From: JAKQIM01 sp029557965
Lineage (GTDB): Bacteria > Chloroflexota > Anaerolineae > Anaerolineales > UBA4823
Direction of reading: 5' to 3'
DNA: 64,000 nt
Assembly: GCA_035341015.1 (NCBI GenBank)
Contig: DAOQUL010000012.1
Span: forward strand, 1 to 64,000
Shown piece by piece: positions 54,501 through 62,019 of the stretch. The notes below the pieces were generated by a model. It saw only the letters and a program-made list of their open reading frames with translations. It was not told where the DNA came from and did no database searches. Position numbers and translations under genes: made by a program. Every line of letters begins with the position of its first letter. Position 1 is the stretch's first letter.

Positions 54501-55504
54501 CGGTGGGCAGCGGGGTTGTTTACGGTGTAGAGCAGGGCAAGCTGTGGGAAGGCGGCCGAGATGAAGAGATTGCGCACAAAGTCGAGGGTGGCTTTATCGA
54601 CATCAGGGAGGTTATCTAAGATCACTAAGAGGCCAACGTGGCCTTCGCGGATGAACATGCGCTGCAGCGCGGCCACAAAGTGATGTTCGTGGGCAGATGG
54701 GAGGGGTTCACCCTGCCAACTGGAATGGGCTTCGACCAGGGTGCCATACATGCGGTTGTGCAGGGCCGGGCGGCCGTTCAGTTCGAGGACAGCATAGCCC
54801 TGCATGCGGGCGGCGCGGCTGGCCTCGGTCAAGAAGCGGGTGCGGCCCGAGCCTGGGCCTCCGGTGGCAACCATCACACCGCGGCGCAGCTCGGGCAGCG
54901 CAGAGAGGAAGCGCTGAAGGGTCTCGACCGCCTGGTCGCGCTCGATCATCCGGGCGGGGTCGATGGGGTGAGGTGTGGCAAGCATGGGCTGCTCTTCACC
55001 TACCACGCGCCCGCGGCCGCTGCGCTTGGCCTGGTAACTGCGCTGGTCGGCGATCTCAAACAGTTCGTCTTCGGTGTTCCCGTCAGAAGGGTAGGTGGCA
55101 ACGCCCGCGCTGAAAGACAGGGTGAGGGGAGGGTCGCCAGGGAAGGGTTCGGCGCGGCTGCCGGCCAACAGGCGCTGCGCCAGTAGGAGGGCCTGAGAAT
55201 TGTTGGTATTGGGCAGGAGGAAGACGAATTCGTCGCCACCGAGGCGGAAGAGAATATCAATGGCGCGTGCCATCCCTTCCATGCGGTTGGCGAATTCGAT
55301 CAGCACCTGGTCGCCGCGGACGTGGCCGAAGGCGTCGTTGATGCTCTTGAAATGGTCGATATCCAACAGCAATACTGAGAAGGGGTAATCGTAGCGGCGG
55401 GCGCGCTTAATTTCTTCTTCGAGGCGCGCGTTGAGAGATGCGCGTGAATATACGCCAGTGAGGGGATCGCGCAGGAGATTCTCGGGTTGAGGAGCGGTAT
55501 TCAT
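51539..55504 (-). CDS. GGDEF diguanylate cyclase fused to two P-loop ATPase modules and TPRs
   Basis: 1321 residues, no signal peptide. GGDEF domain (about 8-172) with intact active site RLGGDEF (87-93) and the product-inhibition site RAID (80-83). First P-loop module: Walker A GGPGSGRT (215-222), Walker B-like LLVILDNLPD (292-301). Second, STAND/NB-ARC type: FVGRADE (441-447), Walker A GPGGMGKT (465-472), Walker B LLLVLDSFD (535-543), and a TAREH sensor-like segment. Then a winged-helix-like region and about ten TPRs (about 880-1240; GDRWGE, LGLAMEDQGNF). It should make cyclic di-GMP under control of an ATP-driven sensor scaffold. A TATAAT lies about 20 bases before the start. Confidence 0.85.
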   Translation of the reverse strand: MNTAPQPENLLRDPLTGVYSRASLNARLEEEIKRARRYDYPFSVLLLDIDHFKSINDAFGHVRGDQVLIEFANRMEGMARAIDILFRLGGDEFVFLLPNTNNSQALLLAQRLLAGSRAEPFPGDPPLTLSFSAGVATYPSDGNTEDELFEIADQRSYQAKRSGRGRVVGEEQPMLATPHPIDPARMIERDQAVETLQRFLSALPELRRGVMVATGGPGSGRTRFLTEASRAARMQGYAVLELNGRPALHNRMYGTLVEAHSSWQGEPLPSAHEHHFVAALQRMFIREGHVGLLVILDNLPDVDKATLDFVRNLFISAAFPQLALLYTVNNPAAHRGLPQEAPLRASVALEPVSLSGVRIWLRQSLHWEFPNAFVEWFHKHTRGLPGLVRTGMDLLIEHQIIKWVGSEWICHPDYATFPLAEELARKAAGIPHNLPASLSDFVGRADEIHKLRHILQENRLITLVGPGGMGKTRLGIQVAAESLEDFADGVFFVPLASLSSVDFLVSSIADALRFPLAGSKEPQNQLLAYLRDKELLLVLDSFDHLCEGIPLIYTILERAPQVKTMVTAREHLGITGEANFELGGMPLPASDNENNLEDSSVVRLFLANARRAAPDFTLTDADKPYVAGICRLVEGMPLGIEFAAAWVQTFSCQEIYEKIQGNLAFLASDRPDLPQRHRSLLAVFDSFWSLLSDEEQNIMRWLSIFRGGFSAFAAQKVAKASPFFLDALVAHTYLRRVAQGRYEIHEFLRQYAAAKLQQTPALEAAGRDRHCAYFAQFLHQRERRLRSDKRVLDELNAELENLRSAWRWAIDRTRLADIRLMLSGMARYFDITGLSQEGLHAFQLAAGHIHQPILRNQLKVKEALFLNNLAIFDHAQWVAKEVIDVAFQYSNQILQAQGQLQLGRALRSIGAYEVAHGQLDEALQIARRKHRYPLAANLYIEIGDVALTQGKHQEASNYYQQALRLFRDRLSDRRGEGNALKNLGVVSKNLGLYQSARLYFEQALDIFSEIGERRNACWTMTNLGLAMEDQGNFFAARQYFERSLPIYREVGDRPGECWGLNTLGYFLHAHGRHNEAWDCFAQALQIAREIGDRWGENITLSNMGNIMLAIGDYPKALQHVEEALHISRQIGDRWAEIWRTSELGMVHHYLGNYQAACDLNEQALRMTEDTNDRPIQGFALTRLGYARLALGLVEEAVDTFEQAVALRTDFGSPNMLMESLAGLASALLAHQQPQAALTHVQVILNHLDQHGLDGTEAPVRIYQVCYQVLLANQDERARDVLHRGYVLLQDRANQIYDERMRRMYLENVVSHREVIRRWMNP

Positions 55505-55548
55505 CCAGGTACCAATATGACCTGATTATACCGCGCCAAAAAATCGAA

Positions 55549-56082
55549 TCACCACTTATTCCAATGGGTGATCTCAGCCAATTCTCGCCGCCCGCCTTTC
55601 TTGGGCGGGGCAGCTAACCTGGCTTCATCTGCGGGGTAGCCAAAGGAGAGGGCAATGCGCAAGTATAGATCGGCGGGGAAGCCAAGCACCTGGCGGGCCA
55701 GGTCTGGCTGGTAGATGCTGGCAGGGCAAGAGCCCACGCCCAACTCCCAGGCGGCTAACTGCATGTAGGCAGCAGCCTGGCCAAGGTCAAATAACCGTTG
55801 GAACTTTTCGGCCGGGTCTTCGGAAAGCAGGGCTACGCCCAGGGCCGCGCCGGCAAGATGCCAAGCGTTGGCTTTGCCAACGCCGCCCATCTCGCCGCAC
55901 TCGGAAAGCTGCTTCAAGATTTCTTTATCCGTAATCGCGATGAAGTGCCAGGGTTGGGTGTTCTTGGAAGATTGCGCCCGCCGTCCGGCGTTGAGAATGG
56001 CAATAATGACTTCTTCGGGGAGAGGCTGCTCAGTGAATTTGCGGACAGCCCTTTTCAAACGGATTGCATCCGAAACATTCAT
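55549..56082 (-). CDS. Nitroreductase-family flavoprotein
   Basis: 177 residues. FMN-binding N-terminal RRAV/LKRAVRKFT segment, RRAQSSKNTQPWHFIAI and a C-terminal LRIALSFGYPADE. Normal length for compact nitroreductases, which reduce nitro compounds, quinones or flavins with NAD(P)H. Its ATG overlaps the hepT stop (ATGA), so it is coupled to the toxin-antitoxin pair. Two decayed relatives of this gene lie on the other side of the pair. Confidence 0.87.
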   Translation of the reverse strand: MNVSDAIRLKRAVRKFTEQPLPEEVIIAILNAGRRAQSSKNTQPWHFIAITDKEILKQLSECGEMGGVGKANAWHLAGAALGVALLSEDPAEKFQRLFDLGQAAAYMQLAAWELGVGSCPASIYQPDLARQVLGFPADLYLRIALSFGYPADEARLAAPPKKGGRRELAEITHWNKW

Positions 56083-56423
56083 GCCAATAGCTCACTCAGG
56101 ATTTGCGAGATTTGGGCGCTCAGCTCCGGGATTTTGTTTTGGATGATATCCCAAGCAATGCTATCGCTGATGCTAAAGTATTGGTGAGCGGCGATATCTC
56201 GGAAGCCGCTGATTTTGCGCCATTCCACAAAGGAGAAACGCTGGCGAATCTCATCCGGCACATTCTTGGCAGCCTCGCCGATGATTTCCAGATTGCGTAG
56301 CACGGCATCGTATGTGCGATCATCTTGCTTGAACTGCTCAAAAGAAAGCCCGGCCGTAAAGCGCAGTACTTTGGCGCAGCTTTGTTGGATATCTTCCAGA
56401 TATAGACGTGGATTACGCGACAT
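56079..56423 (-). CDS. hepT: HepT-like toxin (HEPN, DUF86 family)
   Basis: 114 residues, all-helical HEPN fold. The RX4HXY motif of HepT RNase toxins is present (RDIAAHQY). In the characterised HepT-MntA systems the antitoxin adds AMP to the Tyr of this motif and silences the toxin. The start overlaps the mntA stop by 11 bp. The frame is open 16 codons further up, but MSRNPRLYLED is the family N-terminus. Confidence 0.88.
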   Translation of the reverse strand: MSRNPRLYLEDIQQSCAKVLRFTAGLSFEQFKQDDRTYDAVLRNLEIIGEAAKNVPDEIRQRFSFVEWRKISGFRDIAAHQYFSISDSIAWDIIQNKIPELSAQISQILSELLA

Positions 56424-56703
56424 AAATGGCCTCTTTCTCAACCTCGGCACGCACCAAAGGCTTAAGCCCATCTTGGGTCACCAGATCAACCTTGCAACCC
56501 AGCAGATCTTCCAGGTAAAATTTAGTTTCTATGTATTGGTCAAAGGTGGGAGACTGTACGAAAGTTACGAGGATATCTACATCACTGGAATGGGAGGCTT
56601 CATTCCGGGCTGTCGAACCAAATACTGCCAGTGATTTTACCCCCAGGTGATTGAGAGCGAGTGAGTTATCCCGAAGTATTTTGAGCACATTCCTTAGTTT
56701 CAT
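56413..56703 (-). CDS. mntA: MntA-like nucleotidyltransferase antitoxin
   Basis: 96 residues, minimal nucleotidyltransferase fold with GS-X10-DXD (GSTARNEASHSSDVD). It pairs with HepT and is expected to AMPylate and neutralise it. ATG follows AAGGAG; an 11-codon extension upstream is less likely. It is the first gene of the set mntA-hepT-nitroreductase. Confidence 0.87.
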   Translation of the reverse strand: MKLRNVLKILRDNSLALNHLGVKSLAVFGSTARNEASHSSDVDILVTFVQSPTFDQYIETKFYLEDLLGCKVDLVTQDGLKPLVRAEVEKEAIYVA

Positions 56704-56848
56704 GCTTCTGCTCCTTCTGGCGTTGAAAAGGCTCAACTTCCATAACCTTATTATACTCGCGGCAGATGGTTATTTATTTGGCAACCAGATCCTCCCACTA
56801 TCTTTACCGGTCTTGAGCTCTTTGAGCGATTGTTTTGAATTATGATAC

Positions 56849-57123
56849 ATGTGTCGTCGCCTGGCCCAAATCGAACATGATCTGGAACTTCGCGGCGGGG
56901 TCTTCGGAAAGCAGGGCCACGCCCAGGGCATCTCGCCGCACTCGGAGAGCTGTTTGAGGATTTCTTTATCTGTGATGGCGATGAAGTGCCAGGGCTGGGT
57001 GTTCTTGGAAGATTGCGCCCGCCGACCGGCGTTGAGAATGGCAATAATGACTTCTTCAGGGAGATGGTCGGGAGTGAATTTGCGGACAGCCCTTTTCAAA
57101 CGGATTGCATCAGATACGTTCAT
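56849..57123 (-). pseudogene. Decayed copy of the nitroreductase gene
   Basis: The first 65 codons closely match the intact nitroreductase at 55549-56082 (same MNVSDAIRLKRAVRKFT start and SSKNTQPWHFIAITD). After CGEM, about 43 bases are missing compared with the intact copy (those at about 55844-55886), which shifts the frame. Similarity then continues at DNA level for about 90 bases before it stops. The 3' half is absent. Confidence 0.85.
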
Positions 57124-57133
57124 AGGATTTTTT

Positions 57134-57206
57134 AACAGGGATCTACAGGATGAACGGGATAGTGCTTGATTTTGTTTTTATCCTATGTATCCTGTGCATC
57201 CCTGTT
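57134..57206. repeat. Imperfect palindromic element with ACAGGAT arms
   Basis: Two 27-base arms (57134-57160 and 57180-57206) are imperfect inverted copies built from AACAGGGAT, ACAGGAT and GGAT words, with a 19-base T-rich centre. A related half-copy (repeated GGGATGAACA) lies near 1590-1610. Similar ACAGGAT repeats occur between genes in many environmental bacteria. It sits right upstream of the decayed nitroreductase copy. Confidence 0.65.
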
Positions 57207-57339
57207 CATTAAACCCTTTTTGCATAAGCCTATTATACCCGCCGTTGCGACCTGCACAACTTTTATGCCCCACCAATACAGACTCAAAAGAATGCAGGTC
57301 GCTAGAAAAATCGGCGCCCGTTATGATCCTTGTGACGTG

Positions 57340-57388
57340 GCCTGCCCGAGGGCAAATAACCGCTGGAATTTGGCGGCCGGGTCTTCTA
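57340..57388 (-). pseudogene. Short third fragment of a nitroreductase gene
   Basis: About 49 bases resemble an internal part of the intact nitroreductase (55775-55822). They include AAATAACCG, TGGAA and CGGCCGGGTCTTC in the same order and spacing. The same part is also kept in the decayed copy at 56849-57123, so this must be a separate remnant. It is too short to code for anything. Confidence 0.6.
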
Positions 57389-57396
57389 GTATTTCA

Positions 57397-57887
57397 TCAC
57401 CGAAGCACAATTGACAGAAAAACAGCATACTGTGTTATCACCGTCAGTGTGATCGGGATGCTCATGGCACGCAGTTGAGCTTCGTCCAGGTGGCCCGCGT
57501 TGTTGAGCCTATCATACATATACACGTTATGGATCAGCCAGTCACCGGCCTTGGAATACTGTGGCATTTCCAAGACACCCTGGAAGGTGCCGCTCAACAC
57601 GCTGCTGCTGATCAAGTTATACACGCTGGGGGTGAGGGTGGTCTGCCCCGATGGGCTAGTCAGGTAGAAACTGGCATGCTGCACACCGCTCAGGTTATCG
57701 GTCAGGACAGCGGTAAAGGTGACGTACTGAGCGCTATTGCTCACATTCACCACCGTAGGTGCGAAGTTCATAGCCAACATGTTGGGCAGCTCGGCGTCGT
57801 TTGTGGCTTGCGCCGAAGCCTTGATAAAAATTAAGGTCATCCCAGCGCCAGAAAAACAGAGAGACTCATGCCAAATAACCTTTTCAT
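57397..57887 (-). pseudogene. Frameshifted secreted protein with Ig-like or surface-type domain
   Basis: The reading frame that carries most of the protein (TNDAELPNMLAMNF to the end) has no proper start. An ATG at 57887 with a strong GGAGGTGAT site begins MKRLFGMSLSVFLALG and then stops at a TGA. Adding one G to the GGG run at about 57841-57843 would join it to MTLIFIKASAQA and give a clean signal peptide. The remaining 130 residues resemble a beta-sandwich from a surface protein (VSNSAQYVTFTAVLTDNLSG, YDRLNNAGHLD). Either a real 1-base loss or an assembly error. Confidence 0.65.
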
Positions 57888-58012
57888 TCATCACCTCCGA
57901 TGGTGGACAAGGTTAACTCTCTTATATTCTGCGTTATATTCCATTATAACAAATAACCAGGTCTACTCACTAAGCGAGCCCCGACCGTCAGGCCCGCTAA
58001 CTAAGCCAAGAA

Positions 58013-61000
58013 TTAATCAAACTTGGCTTCTGCCATAACCTGTGTGATCGCTGCTTCCAACTGCTGCTCTTGCCCACGCACCAGCCCAGCCTGCACTACA
58101 TCTGGCGTTAACACAGCCTGCAGAGCAGACAGGGCTTGCCCGGCAATGAGCCGGCTTTCGTCTTCGAGCCCTGGATGGTGCAACACCAGCCCCAGGATGA
58201 TGAGCGCCTGCTCCATCCTGTTCGTTTGGGCCAGGGCGCCAGCCAATCCAGACAGGATGTCTAAGATATCGGGAATGTCGTTGATAGCTACGGCTGTTTG
58301 CAGCCCTTTGTGGTAGTACCCTTCTGCGGCGGCATAATCCTTGCAGGCCAGGGCGGTGTGCCCCAGGTTACCCAGCGTCATGGCTGCCAGCAGCTCATCG
58401 CCGATCTCGTGATCGATCTTGAGCGCAGCTTCGTAATACTGCCGGGCAGCGGTGTAGTCCTCCTGTCGCCGGGCCGTCTCGCCCAGGTTGACCAGCGCCG
58501 CCGACTCACCTGGTCGATCGCCCACCTCATGGAACAGGGCCAGGCTTTCCTGATAGAAGGCCGTGGTCTTTTCATACTCACCCAGGTTGAGGGCAGCAGT
58601 CCCCAACCCATTGAACGCATCGGCCAGCCCGCGGCGATCTCTTAGTGCCTGGTAGAGCGCTTGGGCCTCGGCGAGCAGAGCGCTGGCGGCGGCATAGGCT
58701 CCTTGCCGGATTTCTAGCCAGCCCAGGTTATGCAAGGCATTGGCGATTTCATTCTTTTCGCCCAACTGGCGGGCAATCTGCAGGCTCTCGGTCAAATAGG
58801 CTCTGGCCTGGTCCCATCTCCCCTGCTTGCGGGCAATTCCTGCCAGGTGAATCAATGCATCTGCGTGGTGCCCATCCTGGCCATGCTTTTTTCCGAGCGC
58901 TAATCCTTCTTGCAACAGCGTTTGCGCCTGTTCATATTCGCCCAGGTACCACAGCGCTTCGCCAGACTGCACCAGTAGAGGAACCCGCTCAGCACCCTCG
59001 GCAGGCAGCAGGGCCAACGCCCGCCTGAAATAGTCTGCTGCCTCGCGGTAGGCATAGGTTCTCAATGCGCTGGCGCCGGCGCGGGCCAGGTACTGCGCTG
59101 CTTGTTCAAACTGGGCAGAACGCTCCAGGTGCTCGGCAATCAGGCCTGCAAATTCGGTCTCGCGGGCGGCTGAATGACGCAGCAGCCAGTCGGCTGCCCG
59201 TGCATGATAGACGCGCCGGTCGCGCTTGAGCACACTCTCATAGGTGGCGTCGCGCAGCAGGGCATGCTTGAAAATATATTCGTCGGTGGCAGCAAAGGTA
59301 GATGTTGCTGACTGAAAAACCATCTCGCGCCCGTTCAGCGCAGCCAGGGCCGGGGCGGCGTCTGAAAGCCCGGGGTCTTTGGCAACAAAGTTCACTGCCT
59401 CTACCCAAAACGTACGCCCAAATACAGATGCGCGCTGCAATGTGACCTTTTCTTTGTGGGGCAGCATATCAAAGCGGGCCTGAAGCACGGCGGTCAGCGT
59501 GGGCGGCACGCGCACCGAAGCCAGCCGCACAGAGTTGACCTGCCAGCGGCCTGGCCCTTTCACAACAATGCCATCTTCGATGAGCATTTTGAGCAGTTCT
59601 TCTACATAAAAAGGGTTGCCTGCGGCATTGCTGACCACCAGGTGGCGCAGCGTGTCTGGCACAGCCTCCACCTTCTGCAAGATATCATCCACCAATGCCT
59701 GGCTTTCGGATTGCGAAAGAGGCAACAGATCGATGCGCGTGTGAAAAGCCTGCCCGCTGGGCCAATCAGGGCGGCGCTCAAACAAGGTCGGCCGGGTGTT
59801 GCAGATGATCAGCAGGCGGTGCTGGGTTAACATCCGCAGCATCTGTTCCAAAACATCCAGCGAGCTGTTATCGGCCCAGTGGATATCTTCTAGCAGCAGC
59901 ACGATGGGGAGGCGCGCCGCCAGCGCTTTGAAATAGTCAACCAGGTACAGGATAGCGCGGTCATGGATCTGCTGTGCATCTTCCTGAATACCTTTCAGGT
60001 AAGGGCTATCGCACAGGTCAAAACCGAGCAAGCGGCCGATTGTGTGGGCGCGCAATGGGGTATCATCTTCTGTCCAAGGGGCCAGGAAGGGTAAGGTGGC
60101 TTTGCCGTTGGCTGACATAGATGGCTGCAGGACAGACCCTACGCCGTTTTCCATTTTTTCTCGCACTGCTTCTGGCGGGTCGCTATCGTGGATCTGGAAG
60201 CAGAAGGCAAAAGCATCTCGCAGCAGGGCATATGGGGCAGCCTGCATTTCTTGGCTGGCGCGTCCTTTGATAACCAGGCTGTGCTCTGGGCGAGTTTCGT
60301 TCCAGGCGTTAAACTCGCGCATCAGCCGGCTTTTACCCATGCCGGCTTCGGCCACCACCGTTGCCATTTGCAGTTTGCTTTCTGCGGCGCTGATGCAATA
60401 AGCGTTTTGCAGGCGTTTTAGCTCTGCATTCCGCCCCACCATGCGTGTCTCGATACCTTCTATCCCGCGCGTGGTTACCCAAAAGGTGCGCGCCCTGGTG
60501 CTCTGCACCACGTAGGTTTGCACCGGTTCAGCCTGGCCTTTGACATTCAGGGGCGGCTGGATTTGAACATCGAACATTCCGCCCACATGACGATAGGTTT
60601 CGTGTGTGATCAAAATGCCATCCGGCGGTGCCGCATGCTCCATCCGTGATGCCAGGTTCACTGTGTTACCCATGGCTGTAAACTCGCGTGTTGAGCCAAC
60701 CTCGCCCAACAGCACCGGGCCAGTATTCAGGCCGATGCGCAGCACCAAAGGGGCATTGAATTCCTGCCGGAACGTGTATAAGGCGGATTGCATGGCGATG
60801 GCGGCCTTGATGGCGCGTTCGGGATCATCTTCGCGGGCAATGGGCACACCCCACAGGGCCATTACGGTATCGCCGATGTGTTTGTCGACTGTGCCACCAT
60901 GGGTGGTGATGACCGCATCGATTTGCTGCCAGAGGGCGTTTGAATTGTGCGCTTCTGTGGCGGCCAACTTCTCCCAAAGTGCGGTCAGGCCGGCAAACTC

Positions 61001-61171
61001 GGCGAAAAGTACGGTGACTTGTTTGCGCTGGCTTTGGGCCGGTTGTGCCTGGAGCAGCGCCAGCTTTTGCCGCATCGGTTCAAGCGCTGCATCCACAACC
61101 GCATCGCCCAATAAAGAGCGCTGAGATTCGAGCGCAGCAATCGCATCAATGAGAGCTTGAATTTCGGTCAT
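58013..61171 (-). CDS. Class III nucleotide cyclase fused to a P-loop ATPase and TPRs
   Basis: 1052 residues, no signal peptide. Cyclase domain (about 48-225): VTVLFAEFAGLTAL, HIGDTVMALWG and GNTVNLASRME. The second metal Asp (D101) and the transition-state Asn/Arg (N172, R176) are present, but the first metal Asp is Glu (E58). ATPase module from about 243 with VVAEAGMGKSR (272-282) and LLLEDIHWAD (Walker B). TPR array (about 690-1000). This architecture is common for large soluble cyclases of soil and environmental bacteria. The ATG overlaps the end of the broken PIN gene. Confidence 0.85.
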   Translation of the reverse strand: MTEIQALIDAIAALESQRSLLGDAVVDAALEPMRQKLALLQAQPAQSQRKQVTVLFAEFAGLTALWEKLAATEAHNSNALWQQIDAVITTHGGTVDKHIGDTVMALWGVPIAREDDPERAIKAAIAMQSALYTFRQEFNAPLVLRIGLNTGPVLLGEVGSTREFTAMGNTVNLASRMEHAAPPDGILITHETYRHVGGMFDVQIQPPLNVKGQAEPVQTYVVQSTRARTFWVTTRGIEGIETRMVGRNAELKRLQNAYCISAAESKLQMATVVAEAGMGKSRLMREFNAWNETRPEHSLVIKGRASQEMQAAPYALLRDAFAFCFQIHDSDPPEAVREKMENGVGSVLQPSMSANGKATLPFLAPWTEDDTPLRAHTIGRLLGFDLCDSPYLKGIQEDAQQIHDRAILYLVDYFKALAARLPIVLLLEDIHWADNSSLDVLEQMLRMLTQHRLLIICNTRPTLFERRPDWPSGQAFHTRIDLLPLSQSESQALVDDILQKVEAVPDTLRHLVVSNAAGNPFYVEELLKMLIEDGIVVKGPGRWQVNSVRLASVRVPPTLTAVLQARFDMLPHKEKVTLQRASVFGRTFWVEAVNFVAKDPGLSDAAPALAALNGREMVFQSATSTFAATDEYIFKHALLRDATYESVLKRDRRVYHARAADWLLRHSAARETEFAGLIAEHLERSAQFEQAAQYLARAGASALRTYAYREAADYFRRALALLPAEGAERVPLLVQSGEALWYLGEYEQAQTLLQEGLALGKKHGQDGHHADALIHLAGIARKQGRWDQARAYLTESLQIARQLGEKNEIANALHNLGWLEIRQGAYAAASALLAEAQALYQALRDRRGLADAFNGLGTAALNLGEYEKTTAFYQESLALFHEVGDRPGESAALVNLGETARRQEDYTAARQYYEAALKIDHEIGDELLAAMTLGNLGHTALACKDYAAAEGYYHKGLQTAVAINDIPDILDILSGLAGALAQTNRMEQALIILGLVLHHPGLEDESRLIAGQALSALQAVLTPDVVQAGLVRGQEQQLEAAITQVMAEAKFD

Positions 61172-61408
61172 CGGGTGTTATGGATGATCTGGCGGCTGGT
61201 GGGGCAGGGGGGGGATGGCCTGATGTTTTCTGGAATAACTTCAAACCCCTGCTCGCGAAAATGTGGGTCAAAAGTAAAAGCTGTATCCAGCCTAAGCAGG
61301 CGCATGATTTCGAAGCTGGTGCAATCGACCAGTGAAAGATCTTACGGCTTCGATGCCGAAGCCATGCTGGAGCAGGGTGGTGGTTTCAAGGATGACATAA
61401 TTACTCAT
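61168..61408 (-). pseudogene. Broken VapC-like PIN-domain toxin gene
   Basis: The start overlaps the antitoxin stop (ATGA at 61405-61408) and reads MSNYVILETTTLLQHGFGIEAVR, split here from what follows, a PIN N-terminus that lacks only its first strand. In another frame, after a large internal deletion and shift at about 61340-61335, the DNA codes SLVDCTSFEIMRLL and LDTAFTFDPHF, the conserved PIN C-terminus. The middle, with most acidic residues, is gone. The second frame ends inside the start of the cyclase gene. Confidence 0.75.
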
Positions 61409-61650
61409 TGGTTGATAGCCTCAGCCAAATAGTGATCGTGTTTTTCAGCCAGGTTTTTCGGCCCGCTCAATTTACCGGCCGCGGCGCGGGCCTTACGTCG
61501 TAAATCTTCCTGATCTTTGACACCGCCTGCCCGCAGCATATCATCCAGGCTGATGCGGATCAATTCTGCAACCGACTTTCCCTCCTTGGCGGCTAACCGT
61601 TTGAGGGCGCGAGCTTGCTCAGGGGTGATTTGGATTTGTGTACGGATCAT
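61405..61650 (-). CDS. Ribbon-helix-helix antitoxin-like protein
   Basis: 81 residues. N-terminal RHH domain (IRTQIQITPEQARALKRLAAKEGKSVAELIR, split at the central turn) and a charged C-terminal tail likely to wrap a toxin. It is the partner of the broken PIN gene, with AGGAG 8-12 bases before the ATG and a 4-bp overlap with the toxin start. It may survive as an orphan antitoxin. Confidence 0.82.
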   Translation of the reverse strand: MIRTQIQITPEQARALKRLAAKEGKSVAELIRISLDDMLRAGGVKDQEDLRRKARAAAGKLSGPKNLAEKHDHYLAEAINQ

Positions 61651-61788
61651 GGTCGGTCTCCTAGAGCGGCGACATTACATCATTCTAGGCATAATGATAA
61701 CGCCGGTGGAATGACTTGGCAAGTTGACAAGCAACGAAGAGAGGTGCGAGTTTTTTGATAAGAAAAGATAATATGAACGGTAAAGGGG

Positions 61789-61817
61789 TTGACGGGATCG
61801 GTTTTTAAGAATAATAT
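61789..61817 (+). promoter_or_regulatory. Candidate promoter for the family 5 binding-protein gene
   Basis: TTGACG (61789-61794), a 17-bp spacer and TAATAT (61812-61817) give a good fit, about 200 bases before the start codon. The 61651-62019 gap holds no gene that I can see; a second weak -10-like TATACT is at 61866-61871 and a CCCC-AAAA-GGGG hairpin at 61844-61855 is in the leader. Confidence 0.5.
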
Positions 61818-62019
61818 TATGCGGATTTGCAACATTTGTCATGCCCCAAAAGGGGAAATTTGGTTTATACTAGAGGTTCATAAGGTTCGGCGATTCTGAG
61901 TATACGCATACGCCGTAAGCTTGCTGGACCAAATAAAACATGGAGGTGCTATCGACATACTTAAATTCGCGTGTGAAACTGTATTGACCCAACCACAAAT
62001 CATTTAGGAGATGAAGAAA

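Noticed and set aside
61157..61432. Plus-strand open frame opposite the PIN remnant
   Set aside because: No ribosome binding site and no family resemblance, while the minus strand shows PIN motifs coupled to the antitoxin.
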